In this document: piece after piece, positions 11,271 to 23,499 of the stretch
How the letters are laid out: every line of letters begins with the position of its first letter
Numbering within the stretch: the first letter of the stretch is position 1
Notes under the pieces: model-generated
What the model saw: the letters and a program-made list of their open reading frames with translations, nothing else
Databases searched by the model: none
Told to the model about the DNA's origin: nothing
Source of the DNA: Paragonimus westermani
Taxonomy: Eukaryota; Platyhelminthes; Trematoda; Plagiorchiida; Troglotrematidae
Length of the DNA: 64,000 nucleotides
Reading direction: 5' to 3'
Assembly (NCBI GenBank): GCA_008508345.1
Contig: QNGE01000410.1
Location: forward strand, 207,964-271,963
Program-made: the position numbers and the translations under genes

Positions 11271-14200
11271 ACAGATACGGCTACGGATCTTGTCTTGATT
11301 GGTTCCGTTTAAAGTTTTTTGAAACAATGAGTTCCCTTTATCCAAAACAAAACGGAGAGAAGACATCGCGAGATGTTAACATTCCGATTTGCTGTTATCA
11401 GTCATCAACGTGGAATCAGCATATTTAACGCTAACTGCACATAGCAACAACAGGTGAACGAACTAACCTCTGGTGCAGTTTGTATACAATTTGCTGGTTT
11501 TACGTTGGCGATTGATGCGAGTAAATGGAAATTTTAACATCTTGCGATAAGTCTTCTCTCTGTTTGCCTAATTTACTTCAACTTCTCATTTATTGCAATC
11601 TTATCCTTCATACTGTGGAACCTAATCCATTCGGAGTGGTTGATTCACTCTTTTTTCCGGTTACTACCAGCTGGAGTTAGTGTTTCTCACTGATCCAGCA
11701 ACCTGGTCTGTTTTCAAGGAATCATTTCCACCCAACCTTACTTGGAGGAGAGTGTCTCCTAACTGCACGTGGTCCCGCCGATTTGAAGAGTATTTTTTTC
11801 ACCATTGTTGGGAGACACCTTGGTGCACGTGGTCTTCTGCAACAGAGTGTAGCGTTATCTAATTTTGTTAACGCATACGTACTTCCTAATCGGTTGTATT
11901 GTTTTCCAGTATTTTGTCATGGCCTTTTAGTCTACAACTTTAAACTTCTCTCTCTGTCCAGCGCTTATCTGGTGCTGGGTGTATTTCAAAGCTCAAGTTC
12001 CTGAACACATTCAAACTTGTTACTTGTTCCACTTCAATACTCTCGTCTGATTCTGATTTTGGTCTTTGTACTACTGTATATCTACATCAACAAATCTACG
12101 CTCGTATCCATATGTGCGCAGTAAGGTTCCTTACTGTTTCTGATAGCCTTTCATGAAGTTCGACTGCAAAACCGAACTGCGAACGCAAATATTACTCATC
12201 TGAGATGTGCAAGACAGTTTCTCGTAATTTGGATAAGCAAACTTAATGCAACTACCCAGACTGTTGAACATCTTAGCTTTCTGCGGTCGTTCGTTGCTAA
12301 CGCCACTGAATCTGAACAGAAGTCGCGGTGGCTCGAGCGATCGTTCCCTGCAGCAACTGCGGGAAAAAAAGTTGCGGAATAAAAAATACACCGGAAGAGG
12401 CAAAAGTACATATCAACAATCTGATGCAGAACTAGACACCGTTTTGGATGCGGAGTTGTCATTAGCTGAAACACGTCACCCTGGACGGTTTCTCTGATTA
12501 GCGATTTAAACGATCATGAGGCAAGCAACGTTTGCTCACTTTACTCGCTGCCCTAGTCAAGGTCTCTATGTTTCGTGAATACTTCGTTTCTTGACGACCC
12601 TGTGGTTGTAACCAGCTGTTGACAGTCTCGTTGAATAATATATGTTGTGGAATGCGCAATATACAACCGAATGACTGCAGTTTATGCAACACTGTGTCAA
12701 AGTGATCGCGTATCCTGGACGTTCCGAAATACAAGCTGGCAAACACCACGTTACTTACACTATCACACCGCTTGTTGTGAGTTGAGTGACGGAGACAGCA
12801 AATCTATTTGTTGCACTCCCGAATGTACCACTTTCCGAATGGTAGGTCAAAACCGAACGCACATGACTCACTTCATTTCAGTGACATATGTGGCTTCAGT
12901 GCCGCGCACGACATATGTGGTTTCAATCAGCACGTGCCTTTATTTTCTTCCGCTAATATCTCATCAGCAGTGTAGTGGGTCAAATTGATGATGTTACACA
13001 TGTGGATGAAACTGTTCACGTTCTTTAGTTCGAGTCGAGAGAACTTGACTGAACTGTGAATACACCACAGTAGTTGAGGAAGGTTGTGAAGGAATGTGCT
13101 GAGGCGCAGCTGTGTAGTTGAGACAGGTGAATTTCTGCCATGTCGATGAGTCTTACGTACAAACGTCGCTTGAGTTTGCCTGGCTGTAAAGATTACGTTG
13201 GCTGTCGGGATTCTAAACGAAAATTCGTGCAAAGGCTGTGAGCATCACTTGATCGAAAAGTGGTGGAGCAAACTTTTCTAACTAGGGATAATAGAAAGCT
13301 ATTTTTCCTACTTTGTAAGTCGAATCATTGTAAGCGGGACTTCTGGTTGCCTCCGAGCCATTACCAGTGGTGATGCGTGCGGTCACATGCTCGCATCCAT
13401 CCTTCTGCTCAAAATGATACAGAAAATCCGCTAAGCGAGTTGTTGAATTACGCGCATCTTAGTTGCAAATTTGGCGATGTTCAGAGAAGTCGTTACAAGA
13501 TGTTTCTGGGGAAACAGCCGTAGTTGAGGCACACTGCACAGTACACTTCTCAACTCGGTTCCGGCTAGTGGTAAATAAATTTTCATACGGTATTACTGAA
13601 TTGATATCTAGATGGTTTGAAGAACTACGGAAAATTTCGCTTTTATCCGCACACTACCAGTATTCTGGAGTACATCAACCACCTCTGTTTGACTTATCCG
13701 AAGAATAATGATGAGATCCTAGTTGAACACGTTGATATTATCCACGAACCTGTAGTTAGTTGAACAATTGCTTCTGTGTACCGTATTTTGACGCTGTAAA
13801 GCTGGTGGTAGACTTGCGATTCAATGCTTGTTGCGTAAAACACAATTGCACTATCGTTACGACCAGCGAAGGTGATTCAACTGTCGAATCGGAATGGTTT
13901 TCCTACAGATATTTTGGTTCGCGACAATTTGTTGTGGAAAACTCGAGTACGCGAACCCTGTTTTATTCGTAGGACTGATGAAATGAGAAGTTACCTAGCG
14001 CTTGCCTTAGTCATGAATTGTAACAAAAATAAAACGTATCATAAGGGAACTCAAATTGAACCGAAAAAAACGAAGTTCATCAGAGAAATCACAGCAAATG
14101 GGAACGGTGTAAGGATGCATGAAGTTCAGCTGCAACCATGTGATGTACTGATAAATGGGCAGTCATACTAAGGTCACCATTGATAGTCTAACAACCAGTG

Positions 14201-14503
14201 AATACATTAATCGTGGGAAAGCTCGTTTTTACAATAAGAGCACGGTAAAGGTAGAAAAAAGATAGATGTTCATCTCTTTTGAAACAGTGAAGCACCAACT
14301 TTACGTTAGCAGGAATGAAGTGTCCATATGGCTGAGTACATCATTATCGTAATCCGCTAGTAGATTTTAAAATTGTGTACTCACAGCTAGGCCGGGAATT
14401 CCATTCAAGACAACTCGCACGTACAGTGTGACTCCCAAATGACAGTTCAATTTTCACATCAAGTGTGCTTTTGAACCTAATTTTTGGGTATACAATTTGT
14501 CAT
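11271..14503. other. Stretch without a confident gene
   Basis: Several open frames of 80-110 codons occur on both strands. The best is 12246-12497 on +, ending in a polar segment with RNKKYTGRGKSTYQQSDAEL and a stop; it has a possible acceptor (gttgaacatcttag) just inside and could be a terminal exon. Others at 12.5-13.2 and 13.5-14.2 kb have no splice or domain support. Confidence 0.35.
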
Positions 14504-14780
14504 TTAGGACGGAAATAGATTTTGCGTACGATGTAGGCGTTTCCGTTGCAATTCTCGTGTCTTGCGGATTCTATTCACATGTCCAGGATCACCGGATTTG
14601 GGCAATGCGGGAAGGAAAGGACCGAGATTCTGGGTGTATTTTCCGCTAGCTGATTGAATGTCTGTGTTCGACGCAGACGCCGGAAAGTCGTGCAGTGGGT
14701 CGTAAATGGCGATGGTGTTGTGGCCCAATGAACCTCGGGCAGAACGACTCGCTTTTGCCTGACTGGACTCATTGTTCAGT
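14504..14780 (-). CDS. Candidate terminal exon of an unknown gene
   Basis: A pyrimidine-rich acceptor on the minus strand (tcccgtgtttcaattag) ends at 14781. It is followed by one base finishing a split codon and a 91-codon open frame to TAA at 14504. The peptide is polar (NNESSQAKASRSARGSLG near its start) and ends in a basic stretch (NRIRKTRELQRKRLHRT). It looks like a disordered C-terminus. The function is unknown. The candidate exon at 15149-15481 on the same strand may belong to the same gene, but no clear donor in the required phase was found between them. Confidence 0.4.
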
Positions 14781-15148
14781 CTAATTGAAACACGGGACAA
14801 TATATACATTAGAAATGATGAGATTGGTTATCGAGTAATTCAAGTATAACCTGTCAAACAGAATTAAATGGTAGTTTGAACAATCTGATTTTCATTATTC
14901 ATCACCGGGTCACTTGCATAACAGCTTACATCACTGATAAACAGATTGGGAATAACACAGCGTTACGAGCAAGTTGTAATACTCCACGTTTCAACCACCT
15001 CGGGTGGCCTTCCTCAGGAGTGTTGTTGGTTGTCGGGCAAGTAGGCTGAAAAGCAATTCGTCAGACAATCACGTGTCCTTGGATGGAAGATCAGCTGGCT
15101 AGCACGAATTGTCAAGTGGGTTATTAAAGTCTGCTCAAACCGTGGAGC

Positions 15149-15481
15149 TCAAATGAACGCCTTCTGGATGCTCGCTTGTGAGCCACGTAGCTGAACTCCG
15201 ATTGATTTTGCGGTGGGCACGAAGTGTCTCCTTTTAGAATGATGACAAGGCAAGGGATGAACGGGTTTGACAACTAGTTCCGGTGAAACATTGCATCCTG
15301 AGTTGATAAGGCGTGTCAGAATCACACGCGAGCTGCACTCCAGGGTATTTTTCATGTACTCCTTGAAAAAGGTACCTAACTGTGCTGTAGGGGTCACTTG
15401 CCCCATATTAACCTGTGAAAAAATGATCGCAAAAAGAGCTTCCACCTTTGGGCGATGTACGCTTGAATTCTTTGTAAACTT
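15149..15481 (-). CDS. Candidate exon(s) with an in-frame 33-nt mini-intron
   Basis: The minus strand has a good acceptor (gtgaaccgctttcag) followed by an open frame starting KFTKNSSVHRPKVEALF and running to TGA at 15149. Inside it, CAG|GTTAAT…CAGCACAG|TTA bounds a 33-nt segment (15380-15412) that keeps the frame if removed. Very small introns of this size are known in trematodes, so it may be a real mini-intron or simply coding. The peptide has no recognised domain. A + strand open frame overlaps, so strand is not certain. Confidence 0.35.
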   Translation of the reverse strand, partial: KFTKNSSVHRPKVEALFAIIFSQVNMGQVTPTAQLGTFFKEYMKNTLECSSRVILTRLINSGCNVSPELVVKPVHPLPCHHSKRRHFVPTAKSIGVQLRGSQASIQKAFI

Positions 15482-18400
15482 CTGAAAGCGGTTCACACTT
15501 GTGCTGCACTATGGGTCTTTTCGTTTGCATTATTTATTCTTCAAGTCACAAGTTCAGCCAGGTATTCACTTCCATCCTAACGTCATATAGACTCACTTCG
15601 TTTCTATCGACGGGAGTTTTGCTTGTATCATCAAATCCAAATGTCTATCAACACATTTTATGGGATTAGCTTTCTTCTTGAAAGCTCATCGTGGACATAT
15701 TATTTCAATTACCTCATCCATACAAACCTTCGTAGTTCAGCGTCTCGGACTAGAAATGGGATTTCTTTTCTGCTTGAATGGAACGTACTTGAAGAACATG
15801 TGTGTACTGAGCATTCCGAGTAACATTCCAGTGAAGAATTGTCTGGGGAGTCATCTACACGACATTCAGTGCCACATCGAGGGTAGATTTTGGTCCGTAT
15901 TCTCGGTCTCAGGCGTGAGATTGAGGTCAAGGTCCGTAGTGATCAACGCAGCAAACAAGTTTTCTACATGCAAATTCTCGTCAAATGCACGCTGTGTTCA
16001 GTATCTCTACGGAGCACAATTGTTTCTAAGGTTGCCTTGAGAATAGCTGCTTTCATTGGGCCGCAAGGACACCATCGTTCGACGGTACGTACTCCTATAA
16101 ATTCCGATTTTACCCTTTTGGTAACCGTAGTAGTTTAGTTTAGTCGCTGGCCCGATTATGACCAAATGGAAATAGACCGTTCATCAAACCATCTTTTAAA
16201 CCATTTTACGTCTATCGATGAACTTTGAGCCTATTTAAAGGGTTGGTGCAGAGTTACCACTTCAAAGGGGGTGGTGTGAGTCAAAAAGTTAAGCGTACAG
16301 AGGTTATACATTACCTCCCAGAAGTATAATTCTGGTAACAGAATCCGGTGTTTGATTCAAAGGGTTTAAGCTAATTAGGATTAATGGCCCGGACGTGGCA
16401 CGTTTGGTCATTGGTATCTTTTCTACTCTCACCGAAAGCCAGACTTGCTATCCCAGTCGGATAAGCGAACGGACACAACACACCGTTGAAATCAATTCTT
16501 CGTCCTACAGTCCAGCGATTTCTTCTGAACATCAGCAGCCACATCGTGCAATGGGCGGTGCAGCGGATGCGCCCCGGTAGTTTCGTGGTCCTCTAGTTAT
16601 TACGACCACTTTATCTATTTGCTACTGATATGTTATTAAGGCAGGATCACGTTTGTCTCTGAGTTGCCTCGAATTGATTCACCGCACTTGCGTGCCGCAT
16701 GCCACCCATTGTTACACAGATATCCGTTCTTCATCTAGTGAGACGGATCATTCAACCGCATTGTGAAGCAGCTCTTGACCAAAGCATCACAAAAGAGAAG
16801 CCAGTTTCTTGGTCGCACATTCCCTGAGAAGCTGTCACATCAATTCAGGCTGGGTGCTTTTATCGGCAAGACTATAAAACAACGAACAGTCTTGTGATCG
16901 GATTAGACGACCGGACTGATGACCCAACGAATAGAACACGAGGAAAATCAGTGAAGCAGCCGGTTTGGCTGCGGCTGATGTATACTTTGGACATGTGTCA
17001 AATTTCCCATATTTTTGAGACGTTCTCTGTGATCTGGTGAGTATGTAACATGTTCTGCTTGGAGAAAAACGAAATCCCGGAAATTTACCAATGGCGTCTT
17101 AACTCACGATCTGTCTAGAGTTTCATTCATACAATTGTAGCTGTTGACTGCGGCTACGTCTTTACAGATGTTAGTGTAAGCACTCATCACGAGACCCAAC
17201 GGATTTCCTCATACTTAGCCACGCTTCTGTTACAATACTCACTGGGACGTTTGAGGCTAAAGAAAATTACGGCGCCCATATACGTCTTACTGTACGTCGC
17301 ATAGTACTAGAAACAGATAAAAAGAAGTTTGTTCGAGAATTGGTGAGGAGCATAAAATTATGAAAGGATAAGGCAGGGTGAATTTCGGAAGAGAGGTGTA
17401 ACTCGGACATGGAAAAACAAGTGCGGGACTGGCAGACTTCCGTAGATTATGGCTTGACAACGTTTACATTAGGGGGTCGTACACAACTTCAAAGTTGTCC
17501 TGGTGGCTACGCTGAGCTGAGAGTCAGACCGATATCAGGAATGTATGCATTAAATCTGTTCAAAGTCATATGTTGACTACGCCGTAACGAGGGCTTCTGA
17601 CAAGATGTTCCAAATGGTACATACCGTTACACTGAAATGATGTTTGCAGTTCAGACGACGTATCAGGTGTTGCAACTCCAGCGAGTGATTTGGTGAATGG
17701 TGTTCAAGATTAGGTATAAGAATGTGAATCAGAAGATGCGACGGCTGGTGTAACACTCTGCGGGTCAAAGTGAAGTCTTTTATGTACTGATAGTAATTGG
17801 AGGACCGATTGAGTGCATGTCATCTTCCAGCTTAAAAAATTGACCTAAACCTTGGAACAGACTTTACAGTCTAAAGCTGGACTCTGACAGTCGGTGAATA
17901 TTATAAGTAAAAAATTGGCTCACAAGTTTGGACAGTAAACTCAGGGTAAAAGCGCATCAGTGAGCTGAACATCACTGGAAATTTTGCTAACTGGGAGTTA
18001 CCAACCAATTAGGTTAGGGCCCAAGGTGTCACTTCATCAGAGCGTCGTGAAGAGGCAGGCGGAGGTCTCCCGAAGCCTAGTACATAGCTTTCAGTAGTGT
18101 TACAAGTGCTCGCTGGGAAATGAGTAATCAGTGTGTATCAACTTATGCTTCTCGGGGTTAAGCGATTGTCAGTGTGTTTTGGTTCAGCGATACAAGCTAT
18201 CATGGAGAGTGTACAGCTTTTCCTCCACAAAAGTGCCACCAACCAATGGGCACATCGGAATTCACACAAGGTTGTTCGCTCCATCATTCTCTTATAAACT
18301 AAGGTAAATACATGTGGTTACTCTAGAACAAGTCCTAAGGAACTTCCAGTGCTAACAATAACTGAACAAGTTTATACCCATATAATATTTGGCAAGCGGT

Positions 18401-19408
18401 GTCTCGAATTGGACGTTTTTTGTTTCCATTACCTCCACGTGGCTCTTTAACACACTGTTATGTGGATATGGCCACAATTTAAAGATCGTTCAACCAGCCT
18501 CTGGTTATGACTTGGTTTTCTGGATGTCAAGACTCTCCGATGAGATCGTAGCGTTAAGAAATCGTCGTTCTTGTGGTTCCAACCCAGGTACTTCCTAAAC
18601 ACACCAGATGGCAAAGCTGTAACCATCTTACAGTTCAAGCAATTTGCCCGTTCAGGTGAACGAAGAAGGCTGACATAGTTGACTGTATTGGCATAAAAAA
18701 TTCAGAGATAAAAAAGTACGGTGAGCAGACTGCACTCCGGAGCAGATGCAGAGTGTAGGATTTTCCCATGCTAATTGGTGACCAGAATAGGATTTGTGGG
18801 TTAGTCACATGAAAGAATTGTTTGCAACCAAATGACGGTATACTAGATAATCATCAGATTGAGGGAACTGTATAAAGCGGATCTTGTAAAGATGTATTGA
18901 ACGATACAAACATTAAAACGCTGTTACTAGGTGTTCCAGAAATCCATTAGGGATAATCGCATTAACGCAATCCTATTATACGGAAGTGAACACAGTTACT
19001 CCGATTAGTCTTTGTTGATTTGGAATGACTGTGCGTCACATAGGAAAGAGAACCATCTTAGACTTTCAAACACGAGATTATCACAAAGTAGAGTATGGTC
19101 CACCTATTGGTTTATTCCCCCATAAGAAGGGGAACGTCGGCAAACAACGTGCAGGCTAGAGATTTGCACTCTGATGTCGTAATTTCACGGAAATATAGTT
19201 ACGCACGGTCATAAGTGGAGATGTTTGTTCCTCACTCAGTAACACGATTGAAAAGAGTGGTAATATCCATTTGCGTGATAATTTTGCAGGAAATATGGCT
19301 GTGTGAAGACATCAAATAGTATCATCCACATTGAAGTTTACGGTATGAATTGCACAGGTCGCCCTGTGTATTACAAAAAGCTTGCTGTGTATTTTGTTAC
19401 ACAGATGA
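15482..19408. other. Stretch without a confident gene
   Basis: The only gene-like piece is a + frame at 16457-16580 after the acceptor cttgctatcccag. It reads RISERTQHTVEINSSSYSPA and ends GGAADAPR-stop, and may be a terminal exon. The rest shows no domain, repeat or RNA gene I can recognise. Confidence 0.35.
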
Positions 19409-20100
19409 ATGATACGAGTTCTGCCTCCTTATTCTGATGGCCAGGCCAGCCACTTAATTTTCAAGTGCAACCTCAGATTCCTAACTAGTTTTCGTCCAGT
19501 TGTAACGAGTAATATATTTGTAAAAAATTTCAGCTGCCTTGCTGTTGAGGTTAGCATTTCTGTTGACAGATCTTCAAGAGCTGTTTTAAATGCTTTTGAC
19601 ATGTCATGTATTGTATGCGGTCACGTCAGTCGGTTTGATGTCAACTTTCACACAGCTCTCGGCTTGCACCAGGATGTGACCTTTACTTCACGTCGGAATC
19701 TAAATCTCGATTACACACCTACATCGCTACTGCTACGAAATCTTGGAAATCGTGAACGGGCTTAGTGGATCACACTTTCCTGTCGGGACCTTGTCATTGG
19801 AATAGAATAGACTAGTTATCAAATGTTATATATTTCCTTGATTCCCGTTGATTCGTCTACTCCCATTGAGAGTTCGGCAATTTTTGGAATTATCCAGTTG
19901 AAATCTAGCAAAGCAAACAGACCTAACGACCTATCGTCGTCTCTAAATAAGGCAGTGATTTTCTTCTGACCTCTGGACCAGTTATTCCTTGATTCACACA
20001 ACAAATTTACGGACAGCTGGAGGACCGCACGCACCACATCTGGACAGAAGCGTCTCAAATCCGTCCAGAAATGGAGCTTTTGAAAATTTTATTTTCGCCC
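19409..20100 (+). pseudogene. Non-LTR retrotransposon relic (endonuclease end and start of RT)
   Basis: The first part (to 19765) ends with an endonuclease-like segment. CGHVSRFDVNFHTALGLHQ, then DVTFTSRRNLNLDY, fit the pattern 'GDFNRLD…LGLxQxVxFxTRGxxxLDY' of APE-type endonucleases in CR1/Jockey-like elements. The next part, ~19850-20080, reads QLKSSKANRPNDLSSSL and later KFTDSWRTART, which fits the RT fingers 'LKxxKAxGPDxLxxxL…SWRxAxV'. Stops interrupt the RT part. Sequence and motif style differ from the RTE pieces elsewhere in the window, so this is a second family. Confidence 0.55.
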
Positions 20101-21762
20101 AAGCGAAAACTCAACTGAACATCCAGGATTACGATCAGTTCACCTGTTGTCGCCCATGCTGAACAGTTGACGCATTCGCTTGTCTAGTTCGTTCCATTCT
20201 GTTAACGTATGATGGAGAATCAAGAGCTGTTCACACGTGGTTCCTGACTGCATCGATGCGTTCGAAAAGGGTGACACAGCTGCAAGTCTACAAATCTAGA
20301 GTTTAAACCACATCGGTCGACCTTTTACACGGTTACATTAGGAGTCCGAGCCTGTTTACTCAATATGGTGATCAAGTCTCACCGGCCCTCATCACTGGCT
20401 CTGGTGTTCTGTAGGGCGCAATCCCCTCCACTGTTTTATGGCTACTTTAAATTGCGTCCTTGCTAGTAAACAATCGCAGATTTATACTCGAATGTGTAGC
20501 TAATGTGGTGTTGGACGTCAGACAAGCAACTAGATTCTCTTCTTTTGCCTTGCTGAACAGTTTATTTCAGCTAGAAATTTGGGTAGTCTTTCAACACACC
20601 CAAGTATGCCGACATTTCGCTTTCGACTATGGAAGGAAACGAATATGTAGAACTTTCATATAAATAATGAATCCCCATATGTAATTCTTTGTTCTAAGTA
20701 GACCAGAATCACTTTTGCCGAACAGCATGACATAGTGACTTCATGCTGTTGATATTTATACCAAAATCCGACGGCTGTCGTTTTTCGTTTGGCGTGTGAA
20801 TTATATTACAAGTCCACACCACTGAGTCAGTCAATTTGTAAGGGTTTGTGTGCTTCGTCGTTAAATTTACTGTCCGCCTGTTGTTTTCCTTGTTTTGTCA
20901 TCGAATGGCAGTAATTTTGTCAGATTCCTGAAATATCTCTACCGTAGCAATGGTTTGCTAGTTTTGTCACCTTCCCTTGCGCGAAATTTTTGTAACAGAA
21001 ATCCCATATGACCAAATTCACCCCCATTCACTAGGATCCCTCTCAACACTTTTCCAAATCTTCTTTCAGATTTCGGTGTAATCAATCGTTTATGAGCAAC
21101 TTATTCTACTTATCTTTTGCTATTCTTTATTTATTCTGACTTCTACAAAACCCAGTCTTTTTGTTTTACTGAACTGTTGACACCGATTGCGACCGTTCTC
21201 TAACTTTTCCGTGGGTTTCATGACTCGGTTAATTGTCCTACATTTGATGGAAATCTTAGTAAAGAGAAACTGAAAATTTCACTCTCAGGGTGCAGTAGTC
21301 GTTCTACTGACCTGATTACCAGTTAACAAAGCGGCAACTTCAGGAAGTGAACCAACAATTAGGAAAAGATTTTTTCTGTTCACACTATCAAAAGAAGAAC
21401 ACAGTTAATAAACTGCTAGAGCCAGAGAACAGTTAAGTAGTTTAATTTTGTGATGCACAGGAAGATATAGGTAACAGATAAGTGAATAATAGTGACATAT
21501 ATATACCGTAATGGAGTGGATCAGACTGACATTGGAAACGCAGAGTTTGAGAACCAGCGAGAAAAATTCTGCTTGCAAATTTAACAATCAACCTGATATT
21601 TTGATCAAACATTGTAATATGAGGGTAGACACCGAATATGATAACAGTGAAGGAAGTTATCATAGACGTTGTCAGTAATTTCGATTCCTTTACGGGAAGG
21701 TTCAACAAAACGCTTGGGAGAGAAGCGTAGCCAGTATGAAATAATTTCAAGTTGAAAAACAC
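20101..21762. other. Stretch without a recognisable gene
   Basis: The sequence is AT-rich with short open frames only. No splice-supported exon, domain or RNA gene was recognised. Confidence 0.45.
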
Positions 21763-22343
21763 TCACATTTGATCGCAGCTTTCGAATTCATATAGACTTT
21801 CCAGTCAACCCCTCTTTTAAAGAAGCAGGACACGAGTTTCGCTCTCATCAGATCTCTATCTGAATGCGAAGACTGCGATCGAATGTGAGTGATATTCGAA
21901 GTGAAATTAACTGAGCCCACGACTAATGATCGATAATCTAAAATATTGCCTAGCAGATTTAATGAGATTGGAGCTTTGGAATCGTCTCGGAAGTCCAAAT
22001 CGAGGGATTATCGATTGAAGTAATAGGACAGTAACTGCGTCTCCCCTCCAGAATATCGAACAACTTGACCACTGCTCACATACAAAGGTGGTCTGGTGTT
22101 CAGACATGATAATTCGGTCTTACCTTATATGAGTTCAATTACGCAGTAGTCAACACGGTTGCCTGATGAAGACGTGACCGAAGTTCTAGTCCCGGCCGTG
22201 GCAAATATATGCATTACTGATGTGCTCTAATAAGAGCGGAACTTGGGTGTAGTGCTTCCTTTTAAAAGGGGGTGACTGGAAAGTCTATCTGAATGCGGAG
22301 GCTATGAACGAATATGAGTGATGTTCAAATTGAAATTAACTAA
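21763..22343. repeat. Cluster of three related repeat units (one inverted, two direct)
   Basis: A ~60-base block reading tctatctgaatgcg… to gagtgatattcg…gaaattaact occurs at 21852-21913. It recurs with changes at 22281-22343, and an inverted copy lies at 21763-21807 (cactcacatttgatcgcagc onwards). Between the direct copies lies a segment with gcctgatgaagacgtgaccg and a hammerhead-like core. This layout resembles the 3' ends of Penelope-like elements or hammerhead-bearing SINEs, but no coding part is left to decide. Confidence 0.5.
22217..22242 (+). ncRNA. Hammerhead ribozyme-like core, decayed
   Basis: CTGATGT is followed by a 5-bp stem (GCTCT with AGAGC, loop AATA) and GGAAC. The hammerhead core is CUGAUGA–stem II–GAAA, so both conserved boxes carry one change each and the copy should be inactive. 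The other strand at 21836-21851 holds CTGATGAG and CGAAAC in order, but with most of stem II deleted. Both belong to the repeat cluster around them. Hammerheads are known in trematode SINEs and in Penelope-like elements. Confidence 0.4.
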
Positions 22344-22786
22344 CTCCTCATCAGTATGGAAGTAGACAACCGTACAATGGCTATACAAATGTTTTCCGAA
22401 AGAGTTGGGAGGAAGTTCAATTAATTTACATAGTTCGATTCTATCCATGTGAAAAATCGTAGGACTGACATTAAGATCAGTTGGTTTACGGCCTCTAGGC
22501 GATGAAACAAACATACTGACGTTCACTGGAACAGCACAGTCGGTGCTGAGATATAAACCAGAAGGAGATGTATAATGTAAGTTGTGTACTGCTAGCTGAT
22601 TTTATGTGATCTGACTTGCCTGCTGCAGTAGTGTTCTCCATATATTTGTTCAAAAGTGTGTCCTCTAAAGAAGGCATGCCGGAAATACAAAATGAGAACG
22701 GAAGTGGAGAATTAAGTATACAGTGAGATAACAGCAGTAATTGACACTAACAGAGTCCACATGTGAAATTTCCGAGCTCCTGATGT

Positions 22787-22867
22787 GGCTTCCTAGCTCA
22801 GCTGGTAGAGCGCTTACCGCGTTGAGGCATGCTGTGTCTGTCGCTGGTTCGAATCCAGCCGAAGCCC
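22787..22867 (+). repeat. tRNA-like Pol III unit (tRNA pseudogene or SINE head)
   Basis: A perfect A box (tagctcagctgg, 22794-22805) and B box (ggttcgaatcc, 22846-22856) are present. Acceptor halves GGCTTC and GAAGCC pair over 6 bp. The D arm (GCTC/GAGC) and a 5-bp T stem (GCTGG/CCAGC) with loop TTCGAAT are intact. The middle 30 nt do not form a proper anticodon arm and no normal anticodon can be assigned, so this is not a working tRNA gene. It is either a tRNA pseudogene or the promoter head of a tRNA-derived SINE. Confidence 0.6.
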
Positions 22868-23499
22868 TGACTTTTCACAGTTGGGTCTCATCTAAAATCA
22901 TAAATCTGCCACACTACCCATTAGTAATACTAACGTAGGTGTTTGACCATTGACGTATGCAAACCGCCGACATTTCATGAAGAAAACTTAGATCCCGAGA
23001 AGGCAAGTACAGTTCACATTACGGGAATGGGGATTCAGCAAAATGTTTTCTGTTCATCGTACTGGGTATAATGCTGTATTCCAGAGAGAACTGAAAACTT
23101 AATTTTAGCATCCAAAAAGGAAGGCATAGTGTACTAATGTAGAGAGCATACAAACAAATGGCTCTTCAAACAGTTTTCCCTCAATAAGGCACTTCTGTGA
23201 AGGAAACATTTTCAAACGCTCTCAGCATTGCTGAGATACTGCTAGTCCGGAATCTCATTGAGCATTCATAAAGCAGTCACTGTAACATGCAGCTGATTAT
23301 GAGGAAACTAAACATTGGATTTCAAGGATATTCCTAAAGATTTCAGATGACAGCCGGAATATTTTTACTGGAAATTCATTCAACACTTATGGGATTGATA
23401 ATTATGATGAGATAGGACGTAGCCTGATCACCGACCTTTTGGTTAGACTAACGGAGAAAGTTAAAGAAGTGCAACATGAGCAGGATCTTCAAGCTTATC
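22868..23499. other. Stretch without a recognisable gene
   Basis: This may include the body of the tRNA-like repeat immediately before it. Nothing else is recognised. Confidence 0.4.

Noticed and set aside
22787..22867. Functional tRNA gene
   Set aside because: The acceptor, D and T arms fit, but no anticodon arm can form and the middle is too long.
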